Assembly (NCBI RefSeq): GCF_000429085.1
Contig: NZ_AUBE01000027.1
Coordinates: 1 to 64,000, forward strand
Length of the DNA stretch: 64,000 nucleotides
Direction of reading: 5' to 3'
From: Streptomyces flavidovirens DSM 40150
GTDB taxonomy: Bacteria > Actinomycetota > Actinomycetes > Streptomycetales > Streptomycetaceae
The notes beneath the pieces are model-generated. The model saw only the letters and a list, made by a program, of their open reading frames with translations, did no database searches and had not been told where the DNA came from. Of the stretch, positions 45,330 to 53,571 are shown piece after piece. A program made the translations under genes and the position numbers. The first letter of the stretch is position 1. Each line of letters begins with the position of its first letter.

Positions 45330-46162
45330 GACGCGGGCCCGCCGGGCCGGGGCGACTCGCGGTCCCCGCCCCACAGGGCGCGGACCAGCCGGTCGGTGGT
45401 CTCCTGGCCGAAGTACCGCACGCCCATGACGTTGGCGGGGTCGCGTTCGGCGATGTTGCGGCGGGTCGCCAGATCGGTGGCGGCCAGCGCTGCCCGCTGC
45501 TCCTCCGGTACGGGCTCCGCCTCGTCCACCCATCCCAGCCACCGGTCCACGTGCGCGTGCGTCAGCCGGCGCACGAGCGCGATGTGGTGCTCGTCGCGAG
45601 GCATCGAGTAGCAGTACGCGGTGGGGGAGAGGCTCGCCCGGATGAAACCGGCGCGGCTGGTGAACCACGACAGCTTGGGGTTCTCCTCGCGTACGGACAG
45701 CCATTCGGCGGCGACGGGCTCGTAGTAGCGGTCGTAGGAGGCGCCGTCCGCGAGCAGGTTCGTACGGGGTACGGAATCGAGGTAGAACCACCCGCCCGGC
45801 CAGCAGAGCAGGGCGATGCCCAGGTGCGGGACGCGGATGTGCGGGCCGAGCCAGACGGTCAGGTGGAGATTGGCGAAGCCGCGCGTGGGGTTGCCCAGCC
45901 AGGAGTGCACCATCCAGTCGACCTCCGGGCCGGTGTACGCGGCCAGCGAGCCGCCGGGGCTCTCGGGCGGCGAGCCGTAGGTGTCCAGGTCCTTGGTGGA
46001 CGGGTCCCGGTGGAGCTCGAAGCGGGCGTCGATCTTCTCCTTGAGCTCGGTGAGCAGGACGCGCCACTGCTCGAAGGTGTCGGTCACGTCGGTGGCCGGG
46101 GCTTCGTCCGTCATGTCCTGGACAGCCTTGAGGGTTTCGCGGGTTTCGCGGGTTTCGCTCAC
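45326..46162 (-). CDS. RCCR family protein 2
   Basis: A 278-residue protein. RCCR-like features: DWMVHSWLGNPTRGFANLHL, IRVPHLGIALLCWPGGWFYLDS-VPRTNLLADGASYDRYYEP, LSWFTSRAGFIRASLSPTAY, and the final AERDPANVMGVRYFGQETTD. These fall in the same order as in the plant enzyme and in paralogue 1, including LDS-x2-R-x-(N/D)-L and SLSPTA. GTG 46162 overlaps the nitrilase stop by GTGA. The N-terminus carries GAAACCCGC three times (RETRETRET). Two distinct RCCR-like reductases in one operon may act at successive double bonds or form a heterodimer; inferred. Confidence 0.75.
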   Translation of the reverse strand: MSETRETRETLKAVQDMTDEAPATDVTDTFEQWRVLLTELKEKIDARFELHRDPSTKDLDTYGSPPESPGGSLAAYTGPEVDWMVHSWLGNPTRGFANLHLTVWLGPHIRVPHLGIALLCWPGGWFYLDSVPRTNLLADGASYDRYYEPVAAEWLSVREENPKLSWFTSRAGFIRASLSPTAYCYSMPRDEHHIALVRRLTHAHVDRWLGWVDEAEPVPEEQRAALAATDLATRRNIAERDPANVMGVRYFGQETTDRLVRALWGGDRESPRPGGPAS

Positions 46163-47895
46163 GCTGCTCCTCCTGGGCGTGCGGCCGATACGAGGGCCCC
46201 GGCGAGGTGCCAGGGCCGCCCGTCGACGAGATCGGTGCCCCGCGAGACGAGACGGCGGGCGGCCTGGGCCGGCCGTATCGGGGCGAGGGTGAGGCGGCCG
46301 TCCGCCGGGACGGTGTCGGGGTGGCTGATCCGGCCGTCGAAGGGCGCCTCGCGCGTCTGCCACAGGCCGAAGTCCCGTGGCAGACAGTGGATAGCGCCGG
46401 TGGCGTGACCCGCTGCCACGACGTTCATCCGGTTCTCGGCGCCGCGCTCCGGGAGCCCGAGGGCGCTCTCCCAGGGTTCCGTCCCGGTGAAGCAGACGGC
46501 GGCCGTGTCCGACCCGGCGAGCGCGGCGAGCCGGAAGGTCTCCGGGTACAGGCTGTCGTCGCCGACGACGACCGCGATCCTGCCCCACGGGGCGTCGTGC
46601 GTGAGGAGCCGTGGCCCGGGTGGACCGTCGGCCCAGGGGGAGTGCCGCGCGCTGCGGTGCAGCTGGGGCTGGACGAGGACGGGGCCGTCGCCACGGAGCA
46701 GATATCCCGTGTGGCTGCCTTCGTGGGGGAGCGTGCAGGCGAGGTACGTGTCGGTGCCGGCCAGGGCGCCGGTCAGCGCCGCCAGCGCCTCCTTGGCGAG
46801 TGCGTCCGGGTCGGACGTTCCCTCCTCGGCGACCCCGCCGGGGAAGCAGAACATCTCCGGCAGCACGACGAGGGACGCGCCATGGGCGGCCGCCCGGGCG
46901 GTCAGTTCCGCCGCCTCGGCCACCGCGTCCGGGCCCGAGGTGGAGGGCTGGACCACGGCGGCCGTCACCTCGTCGGCCCGCCGTCCCGCGAAGTCCGGTG
47001 CCGGGCGGGGCGCAGCCGCGAGGGGGGCGTACAGCGCGGGCCGGCGGGCGGCGAAGAGGTCCGTGCCGTCCGGGCGCCGCTTGTCGTCGGCCCGCGCCGG
47101 CTCGATGTCGGCGACGACGACCGCCTCACCCGTGCGCGGGGCACGGGCGACCACGGTGCCGTCGGGGGCGACGATCTGGCTCTCCCCGGCCCCGTACAGC
47201 GCCTCGCGCGGCACACGGAGGCCGGCGGCGACGGCGTCGGTGTGCTCGGCGGGCAGCAGGGGACCGACCTTGTTGGCGGCGACGACCCAGACCTTGTTCT
47301 CCGCCGCCCGCACCGGAATGTGGAGCGAAGCCTCGTCCAGGGCGAAGGAGTTGAGACTGTTGAGGAGCACCTGGGCGCCGCGCAGGGCGAGTCCCCGGCA
47401 CACCTCGCTGATCACGCCCTCCATGCAGGAGTACAGGCCGATCCTGCCGAGCTCCGTGTCCACCACGGGTCCCGCTTCGAGAGCCGGGTCGAGGTGGTCC
47501 CTCTCGCTGCCCATCAGGACCTGCTTGTCCGCATGGGCGACGAGCGTCCCCTCGGGGCCGTACAGCAGGCTCGCCGCGGTGACCCGGTCCCGGTCTTGGT
47601 CTTCGTGGGCGGTGGCCAGGGTGACGTGGAGTTTGACGAACATGCCGTACCGCTCGGCCGCCGCTGCCACCGGCGCAAGGAAGTCGTCACCGAGCCGGCA
47701 CGCCCTGCGCAGCGCGTGTGCACGATCGTCGTACCAGGAGAGGTGGTTGCAGAATTCCGGCAGCACCACCAGACGTGCGCCGCGCCGCGCCGCCGCGTCG
47801 ATCGCGCGGAGGCAGGCGGCCAGGTTGGCCCGGCGGTCGGCGCCGACGGCGAACTGGGCCGCCGCGACGCGCACGGTGGTGCCGAGCCTGGCCAT
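46159..47895 (-). CDS. Tandem-domain nitrilase/amidase, second domain without catalytic Cys
   Basis: A 578-residue protein with two carbon-nitrogen hydrolase domains. Domain 1 has the full triad Glu47 (VVLPEFCNH), Lys124 (DKQVLMG) and Cys157 (GLYSCMEG). Domain 2 (~300-560) keeps VVLPEMFCFPGG but has GDDSLYPE where the Cys segment belongs (about residue 445) and no clear Lys, so it is probably inactive or regulatory. ATG 47895 follows GGAGG. It is the first gene of the nine-gene operon and lies 15 bases from a conserved IclR-regulon site. It likely hydrolyses an amide or nitrile of the substrate; inferred. Confidence 0.88.
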   Translation of the reverse strand: MARLGTTVRVAAAQFAVGADRRANLAACLRAIDAAARRGARLVVLPEFCNHLSWYDDRAHALRRACRLGDDFLAPVAAAAERYGMFVKLHVTLATAHEDQDRDRVTAASLLYGPEGTLVAHADKQVLMGSERDHLDPALEAGPVVDTELGRIGLYSCMEGVISEVCRGLALRGAQVLLNSLNSFALDEASLHIPVRAAENKVWVVAANKVGPLLPAEHTDAVAAGLRVPREALYGAGESQIVAPDGTVVARAPRTGEAVVVADIEPARADDKRRPDGTDLFAARRPALYAPLAAAPRPAPDFAGRRADEVTAAVVQPSTSGPDAVAEAAELTARAAAHGASLVVLPEMFCFPGGVAEEGTSDPDALAKEALAALTGALAGTDTYLACTLPHEGSHTGYLLRGDGPVLVQPQLHRSARHSPWADGPPGPRLLTHDAPWGRIAVVVGDDSLYPETFRLAALAGSDTAAVCFTGTEPWESALGLPERGAENRMNVVAAGHATGAIHCLPRDFGLWQTREAPFDGRISHPDTVPADGRLTLAPIRPAQAARRLVSRGTDLVDGRPWHLAGALVSAARPGGAA

Positions 47896-47910
47896 GACAG
47901 CCTCCTCTGG

Positions 47911-47935
47911 TTCCTCTAGCGGAACAGTGTTTCCC
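47911..47935 (-). promoter_or_regulatory. Predicted IclR-regulon site 2
   Basis: TTCCTCTAGC-GGAAC-AGT-GTTTC-CC (plus strand); read on the minus strand it is GGGAAACACTGTTCCGCTAGAGGAA. It differs by two bases from the site at 59041-59065. It is 15 bases from the nitrilase start; on the plus strand TACACT (47940-47945) could be the -10 for the Dabb gene. Confidence 0.7.
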
Positions 47936-48000
47936 AAACATACACTCGGGTGCCACCCCGCGACAGGGGTGGGAAGCGATGACCGATCGGAGGTTCCGTC

Positions 48001-48288
48001 GTGCTCGTCCACGTCGTCCTGATGAGGTTCAGCGACCCGGCCGACGCCCGCGAGGCCAAGGAGCGGCTGGAGGAACTGCCCGCCCTGGTCGGTGAGATCG
48101 AGTCGATGCGCGTCGGCCTCGACGTCACCGGGTCGGCCGTCTCGTACGATCTGTGTCTGACCACCCGGCACGCCTCGGCCGCCGCGCTCGCCGGATACCA
48201 GAGTCACCCAGCGCATCGCGCGCTGGGTGACTGGCTGCGACCGCGGCTCGCGGACCGGGTGACGGTCGATTACGAAGCGCGGCCCTGA
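48001..48288 (+). CDS. Dabb-domain stress-response A/B barrel protein
   Basis: A 95-residue protein: MLVHVVLMRFSDPADAREAK, ERLEELPALVGEIESMRVGL, YDLCLTTRHASAAALAGYQS-HPAHRALGDWL. This is the dimeric alpha/beta barrel found in Dabb/antibiotic-monooxygenase proteins. GTG 48001 follows GGAGG. It is divergent from the nitrilase operon, sharing its intergenic region. An internal perfect hairpin lies at 48202-48232. Some Dabb proteins act as cyclases or oxygen-using enzymes, others have unknown roles. Confidence 0.85.
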   Translation: MLVHVVLMRFSDPADAREAKERLEELPALVGEIESMRVGLDVTGSAVSYDLCLTTRHASAAALAGYQSHPAHRALGDWLRPRLADRVTVDYEARP

Positions 48289-49292
48289 AGGGTCTGGACG
48301 GTGCCCGCGGCGAGCAGGGACGCGTAGTACGCGCCGCCGGGGTACAGGTCCGCGGTGCGCGCCCCGGTGAAGGCGTCCTTCGCCCAGCCGACCGCGAGGG
48401 TCTGGAGCGCCGAGACGTTCTTCTGCTGCGGCGTGCCGCACATCAGCGTGCCGGCGTCGTCGGTGGAGGAGCCCTCCGCGTCGGTGTGGGCGCCCGTCGT
48501 CAGCCGTACGCCGACGAAGGGGCGCGGCAGGAGCTGTTGGAGCGCGGTGGTGCCGCTGCCGCTGTTGTTGCAGCTGTAGCCGGGAGCGGAGACCGTCAGG
48601 ATGGGCAGGGACGTCGTCGCCAGCTGGGACAGTGAGGCGTCGGTGTTGTTCCCGATGAACGACTTCACCGGGTCCAGCAGCACCAGGCCCCGCACCTTGG
48701 CGAAGGCGGCCGGGTGGTCGGCCCGCAGTCTCTGCGCCACGTACTCCGCCGCCTCGGCGCCCGCCGAGTGGCCGGAGAAGACGAACGCGGCGGGCAGTGC
48801 GCCCAGATCGGTACGGCCGGCCTGACTCTTGGCCGACGCGTAGCTGCGGGCCAGTTGGGACGAGGGGTTGTCGGCGGAGGCGAACCACTTCGCCACGTTG
48901 TCGAGGAACGGCTTGTTGTTGCCGATGTTCTGCAGCGTGCAGCCGAACATGTCGGCGCTGCGCAGGGTCGGGGCGAACACCACGTACCCGGCGGCGGCGT
49001 AGCGGCCGGCCAGGTCCGTCATGTGGTCGTTGGCCCGGGCGAAGCCGTGCTGGAGCCAGATCAGGCCCTTGGGGGCCCCGGACGCGGTGGACGGGAAGTA
49101 CCAGTCGGCGGACTGGCGGTAGGTGAAGACCGCGCAGGACACGTCGACGGTGGTGGACGCCTTGGTGACGGCGGACGCGGCGGACGCGGGGGACGCGAGG
49201 GTCGCGGAGTGGGCGGTGGTGGCCGGGACGACGCCGAGGAGCAGGGCGGCCAGTGCCGGAACGATCACCTTGCGCAGAGCTGGCAGGTGCAT
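48270..49292 (-). CDS. Secreted alpha/beta hydrolase
   Basis: A 340-residue protein with a signal peptide (MHLPALRKVIVPALAALLLG..., cleaved ~ after AHSA) and a mature hydrolase core: LIWLQHGFARANDHMTDLAG, VVFAPTLRSADMFGC, AFVFSGHSAGAEAAEYVA (Ser in GHSAG) and a late TGAHTDAEG with the catalytic His. Four Cys could form disulfides. The layout matches the chlorophyllase/PETase-like group of secreted actinobacterial esterases. GGAGG lies before ATG 49292, and a regulon site 24 bases further up, as for the hydrolase at 31357. It ends 19 bases into the convergent Dabb gene. Confidence 0.82.
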   Translation of the reverse strand: MHLPALRKVIVPALAALLLGVVPATTAHSATLASPASAASAVTKASTTVDVSCAVFTYRQSADWYFPSTASGAPKGLIWLQHGFARANDHMTDLAGRYAAAGYVVFAPTLRSADMFGCTLQNIGNNKPFLDNVAKWFASADNPSSQLARSYASAKSQAGRTDLGALPAAFVFSGHSAGAEAAEYVAQRLRADHPAAFAKVRGLVLLDPVKSFIGNNTDASLSQLATTSLPILTVSAPGYSCNNSGSGTTALQQLLPRPFVGVRLTTGAHTDAEGSSTDDAGTLMCGTPQQKNVSALQTLAVGWAKDAFTGARTADLYPGGAYYASLLAAGTVQTLQGRAS

Positions 49293-49316
49293 GCGAGCCT
49301 CCAAGGGCGGACAGTC

Positions 49317-49341
49317 GTTTCCTAAAGAGAAACGAAGTTTC
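49317..49341 (-). promoter_or_regulatory. Predicted IclR-regulon site 3
   Basis: Minus strand: GAAAC-TTC-GTTTC-TCTTTAGGAAAC. The core is a perfect GAAAC-N3-GTTTC palindrome at 49329-49341 and lies 24 bases before the secreted hydrolase start. Confidence 0.65.
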
Positions 49342-49431
49342 TGTTCGCGATACGGGCATGACAGCGGAGGCGGGCGGACCTGTCAATACCCACCGCCGAG
49401 GCGGAGTTGACACCCGCTCGACGGGCGGCGG

Positions 49432-50886
49432 TCACACGAGGCCGGGATACGCACCGGGCGGCATCCCCGGACCACCCGGCCGGAAGGCCGCGGGCGCGTG
49501 CGTGACGCACGGCTGCGTATAGGCGTACAGCCCCTCGGCCCCGTACTCCCGGCCGTGCCCACTGCGCTTGATCCCGCCGAAGGGCGCCCGCGGCGACATC
49601 CCCGTGCGGTTGTGCGTGTTGACGAAGCGGAAACCCGCCTCCAGACGGTGCGCGAAGGCGAACGCCCGGTCCTCGTCGGTGCTCCACACCGAAGCGCCCA
49701 GGCCGTACTCGGTGGCGTTGACGCGGGCCACCACCTCGTCCTCGTCGTCGTAGGCCAGCACCGGGACCACCGGGCCGAACTGCTCCTCCCGTACTGCGGG
49801 AGCGCGGTCGTCGAGACCAAGGAGCAGCGTGGGCCGCACGAAGTGTCCGGCGGCGAGGTCCGTGTCCGGGCACACCCCGCCCAGCTCGACACGGCGTCCG
49901 CCCCGGCCCCGGGCATCGGCGACGAGCAGCCGGATCCGGTCCGCCGCCTCCGCGCTGATCACCGGGCCCACCGTCGTGGCGGGCCGCAGCGGGTCGCCGA
50001 GCAGCAGCGCGCGCTCGGCCGCCGCGACGTACTCCGCCACGAAGCGCTCGTACCGCCGGCGTGGCACGTAGATCCGCTTGGCCGCCATGCACACCTGTCC
50101 CGCGGTGGCGAAACTGGCCAGCACCAGCCGCTCCAGGTCGCTCTCCGACAGTCGGGCGTCGTCCAGGAGTACGGCGGCGTCGTTGCCGCCCAGCTCCATG
50201 GTGGTCGGCGTCAGCGCCGCCGCGGCGACCGCGCCCACGGCACGCCCCGCCTCCGGCCCGCCGGTGAACGACACCTTCCGGATGCGTGCGTGCCCCGCCA
50301 GGGCGCGCGCGGTGTCGGCGTACCCGTGCAGGACATGCAGCAGCCCCGGCGGGAAGTGACGCGCGAGCGTGTCCAGGACCAGCGACACGGCCAGCGGGGC
50401 CAGCGGCGAGGGCTTGACCACCAGGGTGTTGCCCGCCGCCAGCGCGGGCGCCAGCTTGACGACGGTGAGCACCACCGGGGCGTTCCACGGCGTGAGCGCC
50501 GCCACCGCGCCGAAGGGCCGGTGACGTACCGTCAGCCGGCCCGCCGCGTCGTCGGTGACACGGTCGGCCAGCAGCCCGGGGGCCTGTTCGGCGTACCAGC
50601 GCAGGACGACCCCGGAGAAGCGGATCTCGCCCGCGCAGTCCGCCAGCGGCTTGCCCGACTCACTCGCCAGCAACGGCGCGGCCTCGGCCGCCACCTCATC
50701 GAGCGCGTCGGCCGCGCGCAGCAGCGCACGGGCCCGGTCCTCCGCCGGCTCCCCGGCCCAGGATCGGGCGGCCGCGTCCGCCGCCGCGACGGCCCGGTCC
50801 ACCGCCGCGCCCCCGGCGACCGGCACGCTGCCGACGACCTCGTCCACCCGCGCCGGGTTCCGGCGGACGATGAGCTCAGCGGGCAT
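49432..50886 (-). CDS. Aldehyde dehydrogenase 1
   Basis: A 484-residue NAD(P)-dependent ALDH: FGAVAALTPWNAPVVLTVVK, TTMELGGNDAAVLLDDA with the base Glu, LASFATAGQVCMAAKRIYVP with the nucleophile Cys, and REEQFGPVVPVLAYDDEDEV. Substrate may be an aldehyde from oxidised side chains. ATG 50886 (MPAEL) overlaps the FAD-hydroxylase stop by 11 bases. It is the last gene of the 54,866-49,432 operon. Confidence 0.93.
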   Translation of the reverse strand: MPAELIVRRNPARVDEVVGSVPVAGGAAVDRAVAAADAAARSWAGEPAEDRARALLRAADALDEVAAEAAPLLASESGKPLADCAGEIRFSGVVLRWYAEQAPGLLADRVTDDAAGRLTVRHRPFGAVAALTPWNAPVVLTVVKLAPALAAGNTLVVKPSPLAPLAVSLVLDTLARHFPPGLLHVLHGYADTARALAGHARIRKVSFTGGPEAGRAVGAVAAAALTPTTMELGGNDAAVLLDDARLSESDLERLVLASFATAGQVCMAAKRIYVPRRRYERFVAEYVAAAERALLLGDPLRPATTVGPVISAEAADRIRLLVADARGRGGRRVELGGVCPDTDLAAGHFVRPTLLLGLDDRAPAVREEQFGPVVPVLAYDDEDEVVARVNATEYGLGASVWSTDEDRAFAFAHRLEAGFRFVNTHNRTGMSPRAPFGGIKRSGHGREYGAEGLYAYTQPCVTHAPAAFRPGGPGMPPGAYPGLV

Positions 50887-52075
50887 CCGCGCCCCCCTTC
50901 GCACCACCCGCAGGTCTCAGAGAGGCGATCATCGAACTGCGCAGCAGCGCATCCCTGGCCCTGCCCGGGTCCGCCGCCGTGGCCCGCAACTCCGCGCGCA
51001 CGGACGCCCGGGTCTCCTCGTCACGGGCCCGCAGCCGTTCCCAGTTGCGATGGGTCTCGGCTCCGACGTACGCCAGGGCACAGCGCCGGCGCCGCTCGGC
51101 GGTACGGGACAGCTCCGCGTCCCCGGCCTCCCCCGCCATCACGTCGGCGAGCGCGCCGCCCATCAGGACGGCGTCGTGGATACCGCTGTTCATCCCCATG
51201 CCGCCCAGCGGGTTGTTGACGTGCGCGGCGTCCCCGCACAGCAGCACCCGGCCGTACCGGAAGCCGTCCGCGACCCGCTGATGGACCCGGTACAGGCTGG
51301 TGTGCGCGACGCGCCACGGCCGTTCCCCGACTCCGGACAGATCGCGAAGCCGTTCCGGGAGCCGCGCCAGCTCGGCCGCGTCCGGTGTGCCGTCCGGCGT
51401 GGGCAGCAGCACCCGCCAGTGGCCGGGCGTACGCAGCAGCACCAGCCACTCGTCCGGATCGAGGACGTACGCGATCGGCGCCAGGTCCGGCACCGTGGCC
51501 GTCAGGTCCTCGTCGAGCGACGCCACCAGAAAGCGCTCCGGATACGTCACGCCCGGGAACTCCGCGCCCAGGGCACGCCGTACGACCGAGTGCGCCCCGT
51601 CCGCGCCGATCAGCCAGTCGCCGCGCACCCGAGAGCCGTCCCCCAGCACCACGGTCACCGAACCGGCGTCCCGCGCCACCTCCCGGACCGGACAGCCGAA
51701 GCGCACATCGGCCGCAGGGTGCCGGCTCAGCGCGTCGAGCAGGATCGGCGTCAGCTTGCTCTGCTCACACTGCACGCGGTACGGGTACGGCGTGTCGTCC
51801 GCGAGCACCGCCAGGTCCAGCTCGGCGACCGGCCGTCCGGTGCGGCGGTCGCGGTACTGGAAGGTGCGGGCGACCAGCCCCCGGTCGAGCAGCGCCGCGA
51901 CGACCCCCAGTTCGTCGAGCATCTCCAGGGTCGGCGGATGGAACGTCGACGCCCGCGACTCCTCGGCGAGACCCGCCCCCGCCTCCAGGACCGTCACCGG
52001 AACCCCGCGCCGGGCCAGGACGAGCGCGGCGGTCAGCCCCACGGGCCCCGCGCCCGCGACCAGAACACGGCTCAC
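50876..52075 (-). CDS. FAD-dependent monooxygenase (aromatic hydroxylase type)
   Basis: A 399-residue class A flavoprotein hydroxylase: VLVAGAGPVGLTAALVL at the N-terminus, the DG motif DWLIGADGAHSVVRRAL (~155), and GRVLLCGDAAHVNNPLGGMG-MNSGIHDA at ~285. It hydroxylates aromatic or pyrrole-type rings with NADPH and O2. GTG 52075 overlaps the second ALDH stop (GTGA). Confidence 0.92.
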   Translation of the reverse strand: MSRVLVAGAGPVGLTAALVLARRGVPVTVLEAGAGLAEESRASTFHPPTLEMLDELGVVAALLDRGLVARTFQYRDRRTGRPVAELDLAVLADDTPYPYRVQCEQSKLTPILLDALSRHPAADVRFGCPVREVARDAGSVTVVLGDGSRVRGDWLIGADGAHSVVRRALGAEFPGVTYPERFLVASLDEDLTATVPDLAPIAYVLDPDEWLVLLRTPGHWRVLLPTPDGTPDAAELARLPERLRDLSGVGERPWRVAHTSLYRVHQRVADGFRYGRVLLCGDAAHVNNPLGGMGMNSGIHDAVLMGGALADVMAGEAGDAELSRTAERRRRCALAYVGAETHRNWERLRARDEETRASVRAELRATAADPGRARDALLRSSMIASLRPAGGAKGGADAR

Positions 52076-53571
52076 CGCGCACCGCGTTCCGAAGCCGCGC
52101 CGGGCCCGGCGTGCAGCGCGAAGGCCCCCTCCACGCCGGTGACCCGGGCGCCGGTGAAGTGCAGGATCGTCTCGTCCGTGCCCTCGTCCACCAGCCCGGA
52201 CAAGCCCCAGGCGGGGCGGGGCGTGTCGGTGTGCAGGCTCAGCACCGACGAGCCGTTGACCTTCACCTCGCCCGCCCGGACGCGCCGCGCGACGCCCAGG
52301 GCGGCCGTCTCGTCGCCGCCCACCACGTACCCCTCAAGGCCGTATCCGGTGGAGTTGGCGAGGGCCACGGCCTCGGCCTCGTCGGCGTACGGGTGGACGG
52401 TCGCCACCGGCCCGAAGATCTCCTCGCGCGCGGCGGCCTCCGGCGCACCGGTCACCAGCAGGGGCGGCAGGAAATTGCCCCGCTCGGGAACACCGGCGAG
52501 GGGATGCGCCTTCGCCCCCGCACCGGTCAGCGCCTCGACCGCCGCCAGCGCCTTCGTACGGTGGCGGGAGTGCGCCAGCGGCCCGTACCCGGTGGCCGGG
52601 TCCAGCGGATCGCCCACCCGCAGTGCGGCGAGCACCCCCGCCGTCGCGTCCAGGACCTCGGTGAGCAGCCGCGCCGGTACGACGAGCCGGCCCAGCGCCC
52701 GGCACCACTGGCCGTTGAGCGTGGTGAGCAGCTCGGCCGCGACGCGGCCCGCGATGGCCACGTCCGCGTCCGGCATGACGATCAACGGGTTGTTCCCGCC
52801 GAGTTCGAGCTGAACGGGCTTGAGCGCGCGCCCGCACACGGCGGCGATGTCGCGGCCCGTCGCCGTACCTCCCGTGAACGACACCACCCGGATCCTGTCG
52901 TCCGCCACCAGCCGAGCCCCGGTGGCGCCGTCCCCGTGCAGGAGTTGGAGCACGGCCGGCGGCGCCCCGGCGGCGGCCAGCCCCTCGGCAGCGGCCTCGA
53001 CCAGCAACTGCGTACTGTACGGAGCCAGTTCGGGGGCCTTGACGACGACCGGGCAGCCGGCGGCCAGCGCGCTCGCCGCCTTGTGAGCGGCCATGGGCGC
53101 GGGCGCGTTGTACGGGACGACGCACAGGGCGGGCCCGAGCGCGGCACGACGCACCTCGACGGACCGGCCGTCCGGCCGGACGGCGCCGGAGTGCAGCAGC
53201 CCGGCCCGCAGGCGCGCTGCGGCCAGGCGGAAGGCCCCGCCGACGATGACGCCAAGACCCGACGTCTGGGCCAGCGGGACGCCGGTGGCGTACGCCTCGG
53301 CCCGTACGATCTCCGGGACGCGGGCCTCCACCGCGGCGGCGGCCGTCTCCAGCGCGTCCGCCCGCTTCTCGTCGGCGAGCCCGGTCCAGCTCTCGTCGGC
53401 GTGGAGCGAGGCCGCGGCGGCGAGGGCGCGCTCGACGCGCTCCGGGGCGGAGGCCATCGCCCGACCCAGGGGTTCACCGGTCGCCGGGTCCTCCAGCACC
53501 ACGTCGAGCTCACGGGAACAGGGCTGCCAGACACCGTCCACCAGATCGGCGGTTGTGGGCAGTTGGCTCAC
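52072..53571 (-). CDS. Aldehyde dehydrogenase 2
   Basis: A 499-residue ALDH: LCVVPYNAPAPMAAHKAASA, QLELGGNNPLIVMPDADVAI with the base Glu, LTTLNGQWCRALGRLVVPAR with the nucleophile Cys, and REEIFGPVATVHPYADEAE. The Trp before Cys and QLELGGNN place it near the benzaldehyde/succinate-semialdehyde-type enzymes. GTG 53571 overlaps the acyl-CoA-dehydrogenase-like stop. Confidence 0.92.
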   Translation of the reverse strand: MSQLPTTADLVDGVWQPCSRELDVVLEDPATGEPLGRAMASAPERVERALAAAASLHADESWTGLADEKRADALETAAAAVEARVPEIVRAEAYATGVPLAQTSGLGVIVGGAFRLAAARLRAGLLHSGAVRPDGRSVEVRRAALGPALCVVPYNAPAPMAAHKAASALAAGCPVVVKAPELAPYSTQLLVEAAAEGLAAAGAPPAVLQLLHGDGATGARLVADDRIRVVSFTGGTATGRDIAAVCGRALKPVQLELGGNNPLIVMPDADVAIAGRVAAELLTTLNGQWCRALGRLVVPARLLTEVLDATAGVLAALRVGDPLDPATGYGPLAHSRHRTKALAAVEALTGAGAKAHPLAGVPERGNFLPPLLVTGAPEAAAREEIFGPVATVHPYADEAEAVALANSTGYGLEGYVVGGDETAALGVARRVRAGEVKVNGSSVLSLHTDTPRPAWGLSGLVDEGTDETILHFTGARVTGVEGAFALHAGPGAASERGAR

